From: an uncultured Tropicimonas sp.
GTDB lineage: Bacteria; Pseudomonadota; Alphaproteobacteria; Rhodobacterales; Rhodobacteraceae
Length of the DNA: 64,000 nt
Direction: 5' to 3'
NCBI GenBank assembly: GCA_947495685.1
Contig: CANLZY010000001.1
Coordinates: forward strand, 1 to 64,000
In this document: positions 17,932-26,110 of the stretch, one piece after another
Layout of the letters: the number at the start of each line of letters is the position of its first letter
Numbering within the stretch: position 1 is the stretch's first letter
Notes under the pieces: model-generated
Told to the model about the DNA's origin: nothing
Databases searched by the model: none
The model's input: only the letters and a program-made list of their open reading frames with translations
Translations under genes and position numbers: made by a program

Positions 17932-18711
17932 TCAGCGGAACACCATCCCGCCATCGACGATAACAGCCTGACCGGTCATGAAATCGCTATCCGGTCCCGC
18001 CATCCAGGAGACCTGGTTGGCAACATCCTCACCCTGTTGCGGACGGCCCAGAACCGCGCCTGCTGCGAAGGCCTCGAACGTATCGCCCTCACCCGAGCCG
18101 GTCTTCTCGGCAAACTCCTCATCGAGTTCCTTCCAGAGCGGGGTGGCCACGACGCCTGGGCAATAGGCGTTCACCGTGATGCCCTCCGGGCCAAATTCTT
18201 TCGCGGCTGACTGGGTCAGCGACCGCACGGCGAACTTGGACACGCAATAGGCGGCGAGGTTGGGGAAACCGTCATGCCCGGCGATCGAGGAGGCGTTGAT
18301 GATCTTGCCTTTCGTTCCGGCCTTGCGGAATTGCGCCACGGCCGCCTGGATTCCCCAGAGCACGCTGTTGGCATTGATCGCCTGCATGCGGTTCATCTCG
18401 TCCTCGGTGATGTCCATGATCGGGCACATGCCCGCGATGCCAGCATTGTTGACCATGATATCCAGCCCGCCGAGCTCTTTCGCGCAATGCTCCACCGCAG
18501 CAAAGACCTGGTCGCGTTTGCTGACATCGGCCACGAAGGTAGTGACCTTCGCACCGCTCGCGCGAAGCTCTTCGGCGGCCTTCTCAACACCATCGCCATT
18601 CAGGTCGACCATGGCAATGGCAGCCCCATCCGCGGCCAACCGCTTGGCTATGGCCAGTCCGATACCCATGGCGGCCCCGGTGACGAGGGCGACTTTTCCG
18701 TCGATTGCCAT
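17932..18711 (-). CDS. SDR resembling acetoin/diacetyl reductase (butanediol dehydrogenase)
   Basis: A 259-residue classical SDR (MAIDGKVALVTGAAMGIGLA at the N-terminus). It has NNAGIAG near 88, an active-site serine in IINASSIAGHDG and YCVSKFA near 153, and it ends in VIVDGGMVFR. The sequence style and the location behind acetoin-dehydrogenase-like genes point to an NAD(H)-linked acetoin, diacetyl or related hydroxyketone interconversion (BudC-like). The start at 18711 has GGAACC upstream; an in-frame start seven codons earlier is less likely. It is convergent with the activator gene, with stops 17 nt apart. Confidence 0.85.
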   Translation of the reverse strand: MAIDGKVALVTGAAMGIGLAIAKRLAADGAAIAMVDLNGDGVEKAAEELRASGAKVTTFVADVSKRDQVFAAVEHCAKELGGLDIMVNNAGIAGMCPIMDITEDEMNRMQAINANSVLWGIQAAVAQFRKAGTKGKIINASSIAGHDGFPNLAAYCVSKFAVRSLTQSAAKEFGPEGITVNAYCPGVVATPLWKELDEEFAEKTGSGEGDTFEAFAAGAVLGRPQQGEDVANQVSWMAGPDSDFMTGQAVIVDGGMVFR

Positions 18712-18846
18712 GACAGGTTCCTTTTCTTTCACTTTGTATTTCTGTTTTGCGGGTTGGAAGGGGCGACCGGCCCGTGGGGAGAAAGGTTCAGGTGGGCCGG
18801 TCGCAGGCCTGATGCGGTGGGAGCACCGCGCAGGAAAGGGGCGTGC

Positions 18847-19165
18847 TCAGGCGAGGTCGTCCTTGCCTTCGAGCACGAAATGGTAGCTGTTCGAGCCTGC
18901 GAGCCTGCGAGCCTGCGAGCCGTTGGGCGAGGAAGGGCGCGTAGTCCGGATCGTTCTCGAAATTCAGCGCGTTTTCCTTCGCCGGCCATTCCAGAACGAC
19001 GCGCAGCGCGGCAGGGAAATCCTCGCCTTCGAGCTGCTGGTGATCGGCCGTCCGGGCAAGATACTTGCCGCCATGTTTCTCGATCAACGCGCTGACCGGG
19101 GCGAGATAGCCCGGGATCCAGGCCTCGTCGGTGGGCGTGACGAAGAGTACGGAATAGGCAGTCAT
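18847..19165 (-). pseudogene. DUF1330-family gene frameshifted by an 8-bp tandem repeat
   Basis: Begins MTAYSVLFVTPTDEAWIPGY with a GGGAGGAC ribosome site and matches the small DUF1330 (antibiotic-monooxygenase-like fold) family. Near the 3' end the unit GAGCCTGC (plus strand) is present three times (18893-18916). Counting one unit restores the normal ending GSNSYHFVLEGKDDLA with a stop at 18847. With three units the frame shifts and runs to 18788 with unrelated residues. One or four units would be in frame. It lies between the lipoate-ligase-like gene and the SDR of the E1 operon. Confidence 0.85.
18893..18921. repeat. Tandem 8-bp repeat inside the DUF1330 gene
   Basis: Three full copies of GAGCCTGC followed by GAGCC. 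The unit length is not a multiple of three, so slippage changes the reading frame of the host gene. Confidence 0.95.
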
Positions 19166-19226
19166 GGTTTGGGTCCTCCCAGTTTCTGTGTCGTGTCGAA
19201 AGGCGCGATTGCGCCCTTTCGCTGGT

Positions 19227-19931
19227 TCAGGCCGCGAGATTGGCTGCGACGCGCGGACCGGCTTCGGCCAGCGCATGTCGGGCAGCGGTTTTTAGGGCTG
19301 CGGCGAGGTCGTCGAGTTCAGGGCCTTGCGGCCCGAGCTCCTCTTCAAATGTCGTGTGGGCCTCTCGCCGCACCGGTCCGAGCCCCAGATCGGCGTGGAA
19401 CGCGCCGACGGTCTCGGCGGCGACCGGGCCATGGGTCAGAATCAGCGCATGGACGAGAATGCGGGCGCGACCGTCGGCAAGCGGGCGCCAGCGCTGCGCG
19501 GTTCCGACGAGCTTCCGGCCGTGACGGGACAGGTTCCAGGTGCCGTCGCAGAAACTCCCCTCTGTCGTGCCGGTCTCTATCCTGAGGCCGAGACGCGCGC
19601 CCACGGACTGGATCGGGGAGGTGATCAGACGATAGCCGCCCTCGATGCTGAAGCCCCTGTCTACGGTCGTGGCCAGTGCCAGGTTGAGCACGCCGGCGCC
19701 CTGCGGAACGGTGCCGCCACCCGTCGGGCGGGTCTGCACCGGCCAGCCGCGCGCCGCGGACCGCAGCGCGGCCGAAGCGAAGCCTGCGCGACGGCGATAG
19801 GCAGCCGGACAGACAAGCGCCGGGGATGTGGCGTGCCAAAGGGCCACACAGGGCTCGGAAGCCTCGAAGAGACGGGCTTCGAGCGCCAGTCCCTCTGCGG
19901 CATCCGCGACCCTGTGCAGCCCTGCAGTCAT
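19227..19931 (-). CDS. Lipoate-protein ligase A-like protein
   Basis: A 234-residue biotin/lipoate ligase fold protein. TRPTGGGTVPQ (68-78) corresponds to the RRxxGGG nucleotide/lipoyl loop. CDGTWNLSRHGRKLVGTAQRW (about 128-148) carries the conserved lysine (K140) that contacts the lipoyl-adenylate. Such proteins attach lipoate, or transfer octanoyl/lipoyl groups, to lipoyl domains. Its ATG overlaps the E2 stop (ATGA). Its position in the E1-E2 operon suggests it is dedicated to the free lipoyl protein encoded at 20605-20838. It is shorter than full LplA, so adenylation and transfer may be split or altered. Confidence 0.85.
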   Translation of the reverse strand: MTAGLHRVADAAEGLALEARLFEASEPCVALWHATSPALVCPAAYRRRAGFASAALRSAARGWPVQTRPTGGGTVPQGAGVLNLALATTVDRGFSIEGGYRLITSPIQSVGARLGLRIETGTTEGSFCDGTWNLSRHGRKLVGTAQRWRPLADGRARILVHALILTHGPVAAETVGAFHADLGLGPVRREAHTTFEEELGPQGPELDDLAAALKTAARHALAEAGPRVAANLAA

Positions 19932-20608
19932 TGGCCCATAGCCTCGATCTCTTCGCAGATCGCTGTGAGTGTGTCGGCGGCGGGGGCGCCGTCGATGGCG
20001 CGGTGGTCGAAGGTGAACGACAGGCCGATGGAGGGACGGAAGACGACGCTGCCGTCCTCGGCTTTCACCGCCCGTTCGGTGCTGCGCCCGATGCCAAGAA
20101 TAGCGATCTGGGGCGCGTTGATGATCGGCGTGAACTGCTCCACACGGGTCAGGCCGAGGTTGGAGATCGTGAACGTGCCGCCGGTCATCTCCTTGACCGA
20201 GAGCTTGTTGGTCTTCGCCCGTGACGACAGGTCCTGCCGCGCGGCGCGCAGTTCTTCGACGCTCATCGCCTCGGCCCCGAAGATCGCCGGGGCTGCCAGC
20301 AGGTTGCCCGGCAGTGCGATGGCAACGCAAAGGTCGATGGCGGCCGACAGCTGGACCTCCTTGCCCTCGACCCGGCCATTGGCATCCGGGTTCCGCTTGA
20401 GCGCGCGCACCACCGCGAGCATCAGCAGATCCTCGACCGAAACCTTCGTCCCGGCCTCCGCCAGCCGTGCCTTCTCGGCCAGCAACGCGGTGGCATCCGC
20501 AGCACCATGATGGGTGAGCTGTGCGGCCTCGCGCAGGCTCTCCACCATCTTCGCCGCGATCATGCCGCGCGCGCCGGAGAGGCGGACGGTCTTGTCCTGA
20601 AGCGTCAT
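19928..20608 (-). CDS. E2 acyltransferase catalytic domain, without lipoyl domain
   Basis: A 226-residue 2-oxoacid dehydrogenase acyltransferase (chloramphenicol-acetyltransferase fold). It contains TGGTFTISNLGLTRVEQFTP near 157 and the active-site FTFDHRAIDGAPAA near 206. Normal E2 proteins also carry an N-terminal lipoyl domain and a peripheral-subunit-binding domain. Both are missing here, and the lipoyl domain is a separate gene just upstream (ATGA overlap, 20605-20608). The start MTLQDKTVRLSGARGMIA fits the beginning of the catalytic fold. It transfers the acyl group from lipoate to CoA. Confidence 0.9.
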   Translation of the reverse strand: MTLQDKTVRLSGARGMIAAKMVESLREAAQLTHHGAADATALLAEKARLAEAGTKVSVEDLLMLAVVRALKRNPDANGRVEGKEVQLSAAIDLCVAIALPGNLLAAPAIFGAEAMSVEELRAARQDLSSRAKTNKLSVKEMTGGTFTISNLGLTRVEQFTPIINAPQIAILGIGRSTERAVKAEDGSVVFRPSIGLSFTFDHRAIDGAPAADTLTAICEEIEAMGQ

Positions 20609-20838
20609 TCGACTGATCCGAGCACGCTGCCCTTGGAAACGACGGCGTCGGCCTCTTCCTTGATCTTCAGCGTCCCGGCCGCGGGCGCGTTGATCTCGTA
20701 TTGCACCTTGGCGCACATGATCTCGGCGACAAGTGCGCCTTCCTCAACGCTCGCGCCGTCGTCGAAATACCATTCGGTGACGACGGCCTCTTCGTCTTCT
20801 TCCCAAAGGTCCGAGGGGACCACGATTTCAGTAGCCAT
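20605..20838 (-). CDS. Stand-alone lipoyl-domain protein
   Basis: A complete 77-residue biotinyl/lipoyl domain with nothing attached: MATEIVVPSDLWEEDEEAVV at the N-terminus, the modified lysine at K44 (EIMCAKVQYEI) and the closing VVSKGSVLGSV. In normal acetoin or pyruvate dehydrogenases this domain is fused to E2. Here it ends in an ATGA overlap with the E2 catalytic gene. It is a free swinging arm, comparable in design to GcvH or to lipoate-binding proteins of sulfur oxidation, working between E1, E2 and E3. Confidence 0.92.
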   Translation of the reverse strand: MATEIVVPSDLWEEDEEAVVTEWYFDDGASVEEGALVAEIMCAKVQYEINAPAAGTLKIKEEADAVVSKGSVLGSVE

Positions 20839-20858
20839 TGGAGTTTCCTTGTCTGTTC

Positions 20859-20880
20859 GGAGCCGCGCATCCGCGGCCCC
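20859..20880 (-). other. Hairpin between E1 beta and lipoyl-protein genes
   Basis: In the transcript GGGGCCGCG pairs with CGCGGCTCC around a GATG loop, 20 nt before the lipoyl-protein start. With no T tract it is more likely an mRNA processing or stability element setting subunit ratios than a terminator. Confidence 0.4.
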
Positions 20881-20911
20881 GTTCCTGTCTGTTTCGACGT
20901 CTGTTCAGTTG

Positions 20912-21928
20912 CTACGCGGCCATCTCGCCCCAGGCGGCGACGATCTTCTCTGGGTTGGGCAGGCAGAACTGCTCCATTCCACGTGCGAAGGGGATCGGCA
21001 CATCCGGATAGGCGATGCGCTTGGGCGCGGCCTTGAGCGCGGAGATGTTGTGCTCGGTGACGGAGGCGATGATCTCGCCGGTGACACCGTAGGACATGTA
21101 GTCTTCGTCCACCACGATCAGCCGGCCGGTCTTGGCGACCGAAGCGCGGATGGTCTCGCGATCCAGCGGCACGAGGCTGACAAGGTCCACCACCTCGGCA
21201 CTGACACCCTGCTCAGCCAGCCTGTCGGCGGCCTTGAGCGCGTTGTGCACGCCCATGCCGAGCCCGACGATGGTCACGTCCTTGCCCTCTCGGGCGATCT
21301 TGGCCTTGCCGATCTCGACCACGTATTGCTCTTCGGGCACATGAACGGTCGCTGCCTTCTCGGTGCCGAGCCAGCCCATGCCCTGAAGCGATTTGTGGAA
21401 CATGTAGACGACGGGGCTGTCGTCGCGGATTGCCGCTGTCATCAGCCCCTTGGCGTCATAGGCGTTCGACGGCTGGACGACCTTCATCCCCGGCAGGTGA
21501 GCAAAGGAGCCGTAGAGGCATTGCGAATGCTGCCCGCCATCGGAATAGCCGCCTCCGGTTGAGGTCATCAGCACCATCGGCACCTTGAAGTTGCCACCGG
21601 AGAAATAGATGTTCTTGGCCATCAGGTTGTAGATCGCGTCGAAGCAGACCCCGAAGAAATCGACGAACATCAACTCGGCGATGGGCCGCATCCCGTCTTG
21701 CGCCGCACCAACGGCCGCGCCAATGAAGGCGGTCTCGGAGATCGGTGTGTCGCGGATGCGTTCGGATCCGAATTCCTCGATCAACCCGCGTGTATTGCCA
21801 TAGATCCCGCCCAGCTGTCCGACATCTTCGCCCATGACGAAGACGCCAGGATCGATGCGCATCTCCTGCGCGGTGGCCTCGGCCATGGCGCGGGCGATGG
21901 TGAGCTTTCTTTCATTCGGCTTGTTCAT
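20912..21928 (-). CDS. Acetoin dehydrogenase-type E1 subunit beta
   Basis: A 338-residue thiamine-diphosphate E1 beta subunit. It shows VFVMGEDVGQLGGIYGNTRG near 30, DTPISETAFIGAAVGAAQDGMRP near 60, MTSTGGGYSDGGQHSQ near 119 and the C-terminal transketolase domain (TIVGLGMGVHNALKAA onward). Together with the alpha subunit encoded 13 nt upstream it performs the ThDP-dependent cleavage of an acetoin-like or 2-oxo substrate and acylates lipoate. AcoB-like is the best reading; PDH-like beta subunits are similar, so the substrate is inferred from the SDR and AcoR-like neighbours. Confidence 0.9.
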   Translation of the reverse strand: MNKPNERKLTIARAMAEATAQEMRIDPGVFVMGEDVGQLGGIYGNTRGLIEEFGSERIRDTPISETAFIGAAVGAAQDGMRPIAELMFVDFFGVCFDAIYNLMAKNIYFSGGNFKVPMVLMTSTGGGYSDGGQHSQCLYGSFAHLPGMKVVQPSNAYDAKGLMTAAIRDDSPVVYMFHKSLQGMGWLGTEKAATVHVPEEQYVVEIGKAKIAREGKDVTIVGLGMGVHNALKAADRLAEQGVSAEVVDLVSLVPLDRETIRASVAKTGRLIVVDEDYMSYGVTGEIIASVTEHNISALKAAPKRIAYPDVPIPFARGMEQFCLPNPEKIVAAWGEMAA

Positions 21929-21941
21929 AATCTCTCTCCCT

Positions 21942-22928
21942 TCAGGCGAAAACGGCGGTCAGCGCGTCTTCGGGGGCAGGTTCCTCGCTCTCGCGCGCGA
22001 ACTTGATCGCGGCGGCAACGCGCTCGGCAGCCTCGGCCTCGATCCTGTCGAGTTCGGCTTCGCTGGCAGAGCCGTCCTCCAGCATCCGGGCGCGCATTGC
22101 CGGGATTGGATCTTTGGCAAAGAGCGCATCCTTCTCGCCCTCGGGCCGGTAGGCTTCGGCATCACCCATGAAGTGGCCGGCGAGACGGTAGGTCTCCACC
22201 TCGATCAGCGTCGGACCCTCTCCGGCACGGGCGCGGGCAATGGCCTCGCCGGCGACTTCGTAGATCTTGTAGGGGTCGTTGCCTTCGATCCGGTGGCCGG
22301 GGATGCCATAGGCGGCGGCACGGTCGGCATTGTTTGCGATGGCGGTGGCTGCATCCTTGGGAACCGAGATGCCCCAGGCATTGTCCTCGATCACGCAGAC
22401 GAAGGGCAGCTTCCAGACAGCGGCCATGTTCATCGCCTCGTGCCAGGCGCCCTGGTTCACCGCACCTTCGCCGAGGAAGGCTACGGCCACGCCGTCCTTA
22501 CCCTGCATCTTGCGGGAAAGCGCTGCCCCCACCGCCGGCCCCATGCCCTGCGCAATGATGCCAGAACAGGCGAAATTCGCATTGGCGTCGAAGAGGTGCA
22601 TGTGCCCGCCGCGTCCGCCGGAAAGCCCGGTTTTCTTGCCGAAGATCTCCGCGGCCATCTTGTCGAGATCGACCCCCTTGGCGATGGCCTGGTGATGCGG
22701 CCGATGCGTGGCGGTCACGACGTCCGTCGGCTTCAGATGCGCGCAGACGCCCACCGCGACCGGCTCCTGCCCGTCGGAGAGATGCATCTCGCCCGGGATC
22801 GTGCCGTTGGCCATGTTGAAGACGGGCGTCTTGCCCTCGAAATACGCCTCGGCGATCGTTTCCTCGAAACGGCGGCTGATGACCATGTAACGGTACATCC
22901 AGTGAAGTTCGTCGCGTGTCGGTGCCAT
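21942..22928 (-). CDS. Acetoin dehydrogenase-type E1 subunit alpha
   Basis: A 328-residue ThDP-dependent E1 alpha subunit. It has RRFEETIAEAYFEGK near 19, FNMANGTIPGEMHLSDGQE, GLSGGRGGHMHLFD near 107 and the ThDP motif LGEGAVNQGAWHEAMNMAAV. That motif has GEG instead of the common GDG, and the closing pair is DN rather than NN; this may be subfamily variation. The start at 22928 is fixed by a very strong AGGAGGAGG ribosome site, although the frame is open for 96 more codons. It is the first gene of the operon, with operator 2 lying 109 nt upstream. Confidence 0.9.
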   Translation of the reverse strand: MAPTRDELHWMYRYMVISRRFEETIAEAYFEGKTPVFNMANGTIPGEMHLSDGQEPVAVGVCAHLKPTDVVTATHRPHHQAIAKGVDLDKMAAEIFGKKTGLSGGRGGHMHLFDANANFACSGIIAQGMGPAVGAALSRKMQGKDGVAVAFLGEGAVNQGAWHEAMNMAAVWKLPFVCVIEDNAWGISVPKDAATAIANNADRAAAYGIPGHRIEGNDPYKIYEVAGEAIARARAGEGPTLIEVETYRLAGHFMGDAEAYRPEGEKDALFAKDPIPAMRARMLEDGSASEAELDRIEAEAAERVAAAIKFARESEEPAPEDALTAVFA

Positions 22929-23036
22929 GCGGTCCTCCTCCTTTTTTGTGATGCGGTCAGCATTCGTGCTGCGCTCATGTGCTTGTCTGAAGGACGGAGG
23001 ATCGATGCTGCAAAGCAGCATCATGGTGACTCGGCG

Positions 23037-23067
23037 AACTGTCTCACGGGGTGGGATTGAGACAGTT
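23037..23067. promoter_or_regulatory. Operator 2 of the AcoR-like regulon
   Basis: AACTGTCTCA, 11 nt, TGAGACAGTT: same arms as operator 1, located 109 nt upstream of the E1 alpha start codon. This is the enhancer-like distance typical of activator sites. Confidence 0.75.
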
Positions 23068-23296
23068 TCCAACGCTGGAACGAGTGCCAGGTGGCAGGAG
23101 CGTACACCGACAGGCGGGACACGTACGCAAGCAGGATCAAAACCGGCGCAGGGGATCGATTCGGGCAGGGTCACCCCGTTTGGTGCCCCCTGATAGCTGG
23201 CACGCGAACGTGGCAACGGGCGAAGCCTCTACCGTCGGCTTCGGCGCTCCGGCATGACCACTCCTGCGAGTGAAGCAAATAGCCCGCGACCGTCAA

Positions 23297-24970
23297 TCAA
23301 GCGCGCATGCGATGATCGGCCTGGATCCAGGCGGCCGCTTTCTCCGCGATCATCAACGTGGGGGCGTTGGTGTTGCCGCTGGTGATCATTGGCATGATGC
23401 TGGCGTCCACGACGCGCAGCCCGCCGACCCCCCTGACGCGCAACCGCGGATCAACCACCGCATCGGCATCTTCCGGCGCCCCCATCTTCGCTGTCCCGAC
23501 CGGGTGGAAGATCGTCGAGGCGATGTCGCCGGCGAGGTGTGCAAGCTCTTCATCGCTCTGGTATTGGACGCCCGGCTTGTACTCCTCAGGCTCGTAGCGC
23601 GCCATCGCCGGCTGCTCCATGATCTGCCGCACCTGCCGCAGGCTCTCTGCCGCGATCTGCCGGTCCTCTTCCGTGGCGAGGTAATTGGGCGTGATACAGG
23701 GCGCATCCCGGAAATCGGCAGACCGAATGCGGATGTGGCCCCGGCTGGTCGGATTCAGGTTGCAGACACTCACGGTGATCGCGGGGAAATCGTGCAGCGG
23801 GTCGCCGAACGCCTCCAGGCTCAGAGGCTGAATGTGGTATTCGAGATTTGCATGTGTCTGGCCGGGATCGGAGCGAGTGAAGGCCCCGAGCTGGCTTGGC
23901 GACATGCTCATCGGCCCGGAACGTTTCAGCGCATATTCCAGCCCGATCTTCACCTTGCCAAAAATCGAGTTGGCAAGCGTGTTTAGCGTGGATGTGTGCC
24001 GGACCTTGAAGACCGCGCGGATCTGGAGATGGTCCTGAAGGTTTTCCCCGACAGCGGGCGTGTCGAGAACCACGTCAATGTCATGGGATCTCAGAAGCTC
24101 CGCAGAACCGATCCCCGACAGTTGCAGGATCTGGGGCGTGTTCACCGCTCCCGCCGATAGTACAACCTCCCTGGCAGCCTCCACCCGCACCGATTGGCTT
24201 CCACGACGCACTCGCGCGCCGGTGCAACGCGGCTCGCCCTCGGTGGTGTGCTCGAAGATCAGTTTTTCGACCTGCGCCTCCGTCCAGATCGTGAGGTTCG
24301 AACGGGATTTAGCGGGACGCAGAAAGGCCTTCGACGCATTCCAACGCCACCCTGAGCGCTGGTTGACATCAAAATATCCCACGCCGCTGTTGTCGCCCGA
24401 ATTGAAATCCTCGGTCCGTTCAATCCCGTTTTCCACGGCAGCCTCCGTGAAGCTGTCGAGAACCTCCCAGTGCAGTCGCTGTTTTTCGACCCGCCACTCG
24501 CCCCCTTGGCCATGCGTGTCCGAGAAGCGGCTGTTATGGCTGGTCTCCGGGTCCGCGCCCTCGTCGAGCCGGTAGTGATCCTCATGCGCCTTGAAATCCT
24601 CCAACACATTTTGCCACGACCAGGCCGGTTCCCCGGTCAGCTCGGCCCAGTTGACATAGTCGCGCGCCTGTCCACGCATGTAGATCATCCCGTTGATCGA
24701 TGAACACCCGCCCAGCGTCTTGCCGCGCGGATAGATGAGGCTGCGCCCGTTCAGACCCCTGTCGGGTTCGGTTCGGTACATCCAGTCGGCGCGGGGGTTG
24801 CCTATGCAATAGAGATAGCCCACGGGGATGTGGATCCACGGGTAGCTGTCGGGCTTGCCGGCTTCCAGCAGCAGAACCCGCACCTGCGGATCGGCGCTCA
24901 ATCGGTTGGCCAGCAGGCAGCCGGCCGTCCCGGCGCCCACGATGATATAGTCGAATGGTCCTTCGGACAT
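23297..24970 (-). CDS. GMC-family FAD oxidoreductase (choline dehydrogenase-like)
   Basis: A 557-residue glucose-methanol-choline oxidoreductase. It has the FAD motif YIIVGAGTAGCLLANRLS (residues 8-25), the GMC signature region GKTLGGCSSINGMIYMRGQ near 83, the second signature GAVNTPQILQLSGIGS near 270, the catalytic histidine in FHPVGTAKMG near 484, and SGNTNAPTLMIAEKAA at the end. It oxidises an alcohol to an aldehyde or ketone. Next to acetoin-type genes it could feed a diol or hydroxy compound into the pathway. It follows the FNT channel gene by 47 nt on the same strand, so both probably respond to operator 3. Confidence 0.92.
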   Translation of the reverse strand: MSEGPFDYIIVGAGTAGCLLANRLSADPQVRVLLLEAGKPDSYPWIHIPVGYLYCIGNPRADWMYRTEPDRGLNGRSLIYPRGKTLGGCSSINGMIYMRGQARDYVNWAELTGEPAWSWQNVLEDFKAHEDHYRLDEGADPETSHNSRFSDTHGQGGEWRVEKQRLHWEVLDSFTEAAVENGIERTEDFNSGDNSGVGYFDVNQRSGWRWNASKAFLRPAKSRSNLTIWTEAQVEKLIFEHTTEGEPRCTGARVRRGSQSVRVEAAREVVLSAGAVNTPQILQLSGIGSAELLRSHDIDVVLDTPAVGENLQDHLQIRAVFKVRHTSTLNTLANSIFGKVKIGLEYALKRSGPMSMSPSQLGAFTRSDPGQTHANLEYHIQPLSLEAFGDPLHDFPAITVSVCNLNPTSRGHIRIRSADFRDAPCITPNYLATEEDRQIAAESLRQVRQIMEQPAMARYEPEEYKPGVQYQSDEELAHLAGDIASTIFHPVGTAKMGAPEDADAVVDPRLRVRGVGGLRVVDASIMPMITSGNTNAPTLMIAEKAAAWIQADHRMRA

Positions 24971-25017
24971 CGTTGCTTCCCCCTGTTTTCGGCAAGCCCC
25001 TTTGCGGGTGCGGCGCG

Positions 25018-25905
25018 TTATTGACCGGTTCGGCCCTGATCTTCGGCTGCAGCGACCTCGGGATGGGTCCGAAGGTATTCCGAAGCGTCGTTGACATAGG
25101 CGTAGTAGACGCCAATCAGGATGCCGCCACCGACGAAGTTTCCGGCAAGGGCGATCGCGACGTTACCGGTCGCAAGACCGATGTCGATACCTTCCTTGAG
25201 ACCGACAATCGTGAAAAGGATGGTGTTGGCCACCGAGTGTTCGAAGCCCAAAAAGACAAAAATGAACACTGCCAGGATCATTGCCAGCGCCTTGGTCAGG
25301 TCGTCTTTCACGAATCCGTTGAAGACGAGAAGCATGGCTACGTTGATCATGAAGTTGCACAGCACGGCGCGCCAAAACAGGTCGCCCATTCCTGCCAGCC
25401 CACCGCCGAGATATCCAAGCTTTACCTCGACCGAATGCAGCATCTGCTCCAGCGGCGCGCCATCAATGACGGTGCTGAAGCGCAGCGGGATCGCCACGGC
25501 CAACCCGCCGAGCAGGTTGCCAAGGTAGCAATGAAACAGCAACTGGGCGCCCTGAGTCAGTCGGATGCGGCGGTAATACATCCCGATCGAGACGATCATC
25601 ATGTTCGAGGTCAGCAGTTCAGACTTGGTAAAATAGATGAAGACCAGCGCCCCGCCGAATGACAAGGCACCGGCGATCTGGCCAATGGGCGCCAGCGTCG
25701 TGCCACCGAAGCCAACCGCGTCGAAGGCGGCGACGAGTGCGTAGTTGGTAGCGTAGAGAATCCCGATCAGGATCCCGGCCATGCAGGCCCGCATCAGGTA
25801 CTTGCGAAGCACCTCGCCGCTCATCCGGGTCTTGGCGTCCAGCGCGTCAAGCACGGTGCTGATGAAAAAAGTACCCGGAAATAGCTGGTTCAGTGTCTTG
25901 CTCAT
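25018..25905 (-). CDS. Formate/nitrite transporter (FNT) family channel
   Basis: A 295-residue membrane protein with about six hydrophobic helices and FNT signatures: FTKSELLTSNMM near 92, the amphipathic loop CYLGNLLGGL, and GFEHSVANTILF near 224 with the central histidine that gates anion passage in FocA. FNT proteins move formate, nitrite, lactate or acetate. The start MSKTLNQLFPGTF at 25905 has GAGA upstream; the long open extension upstream is not typical. Co-location with the E1/E2 genes suggests uptake or release of a small monocarboxylate of this pathway. Confidence 0.9.
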   Translation of the reverse strand: MSKTLNQLFPGTFFISTVLDALDAKTRMSGEVLRKYLMRACMAGILIGILYATNYALVAAFDAVGFGGTTLAPIGQIAGALSFGGALVFIYFTKSELLTSNMMIVSIGMYYRRIRLTQGAQLLFHCYLGNLLGGLAVAIPLRFSTVIDGAPLEQMLHSVEVKLGYLGGGLAGMGDLFWRAVLCNFMINVAMLLVFNGFVKDDLTKALAMILAVFIFVFLGFEHSVANTILFTIVGLKEGIDIGLATGNVAIALAGNFVGGGILIGVYYAYVNDASEYLRTHPEVAAAEDQGRTGQ

Positions 25906-26110
25906 ACCATCTCTCTTGCGGCTGCGTCGTGCAGGTGATCTTTCGGTCCCCCACCGCGAGGCGCCCAAGGTCTGCTCAAAGGTTCCTGCAACGTTGAAAG
26001 GCAGGCAACCTTCCGCAGCCTGTTGCCCTGCGCCGGCAACACCTTTTTTCAATTAGGTGTTTGCAAAACGAAGGTATGATCCTGCAAGGAGACAGCTCCA
26101 ACGCTCTTTG

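Noticed and set aside
22929-23260. Sigma-54 promoter before the E1 alpha gene
   Set aside because: 'gtgcca' near 23085 (plus strand) resembles part of a -24 box, but no properly spaced -12 GC element is present, and the activator lacks GAFTGA.
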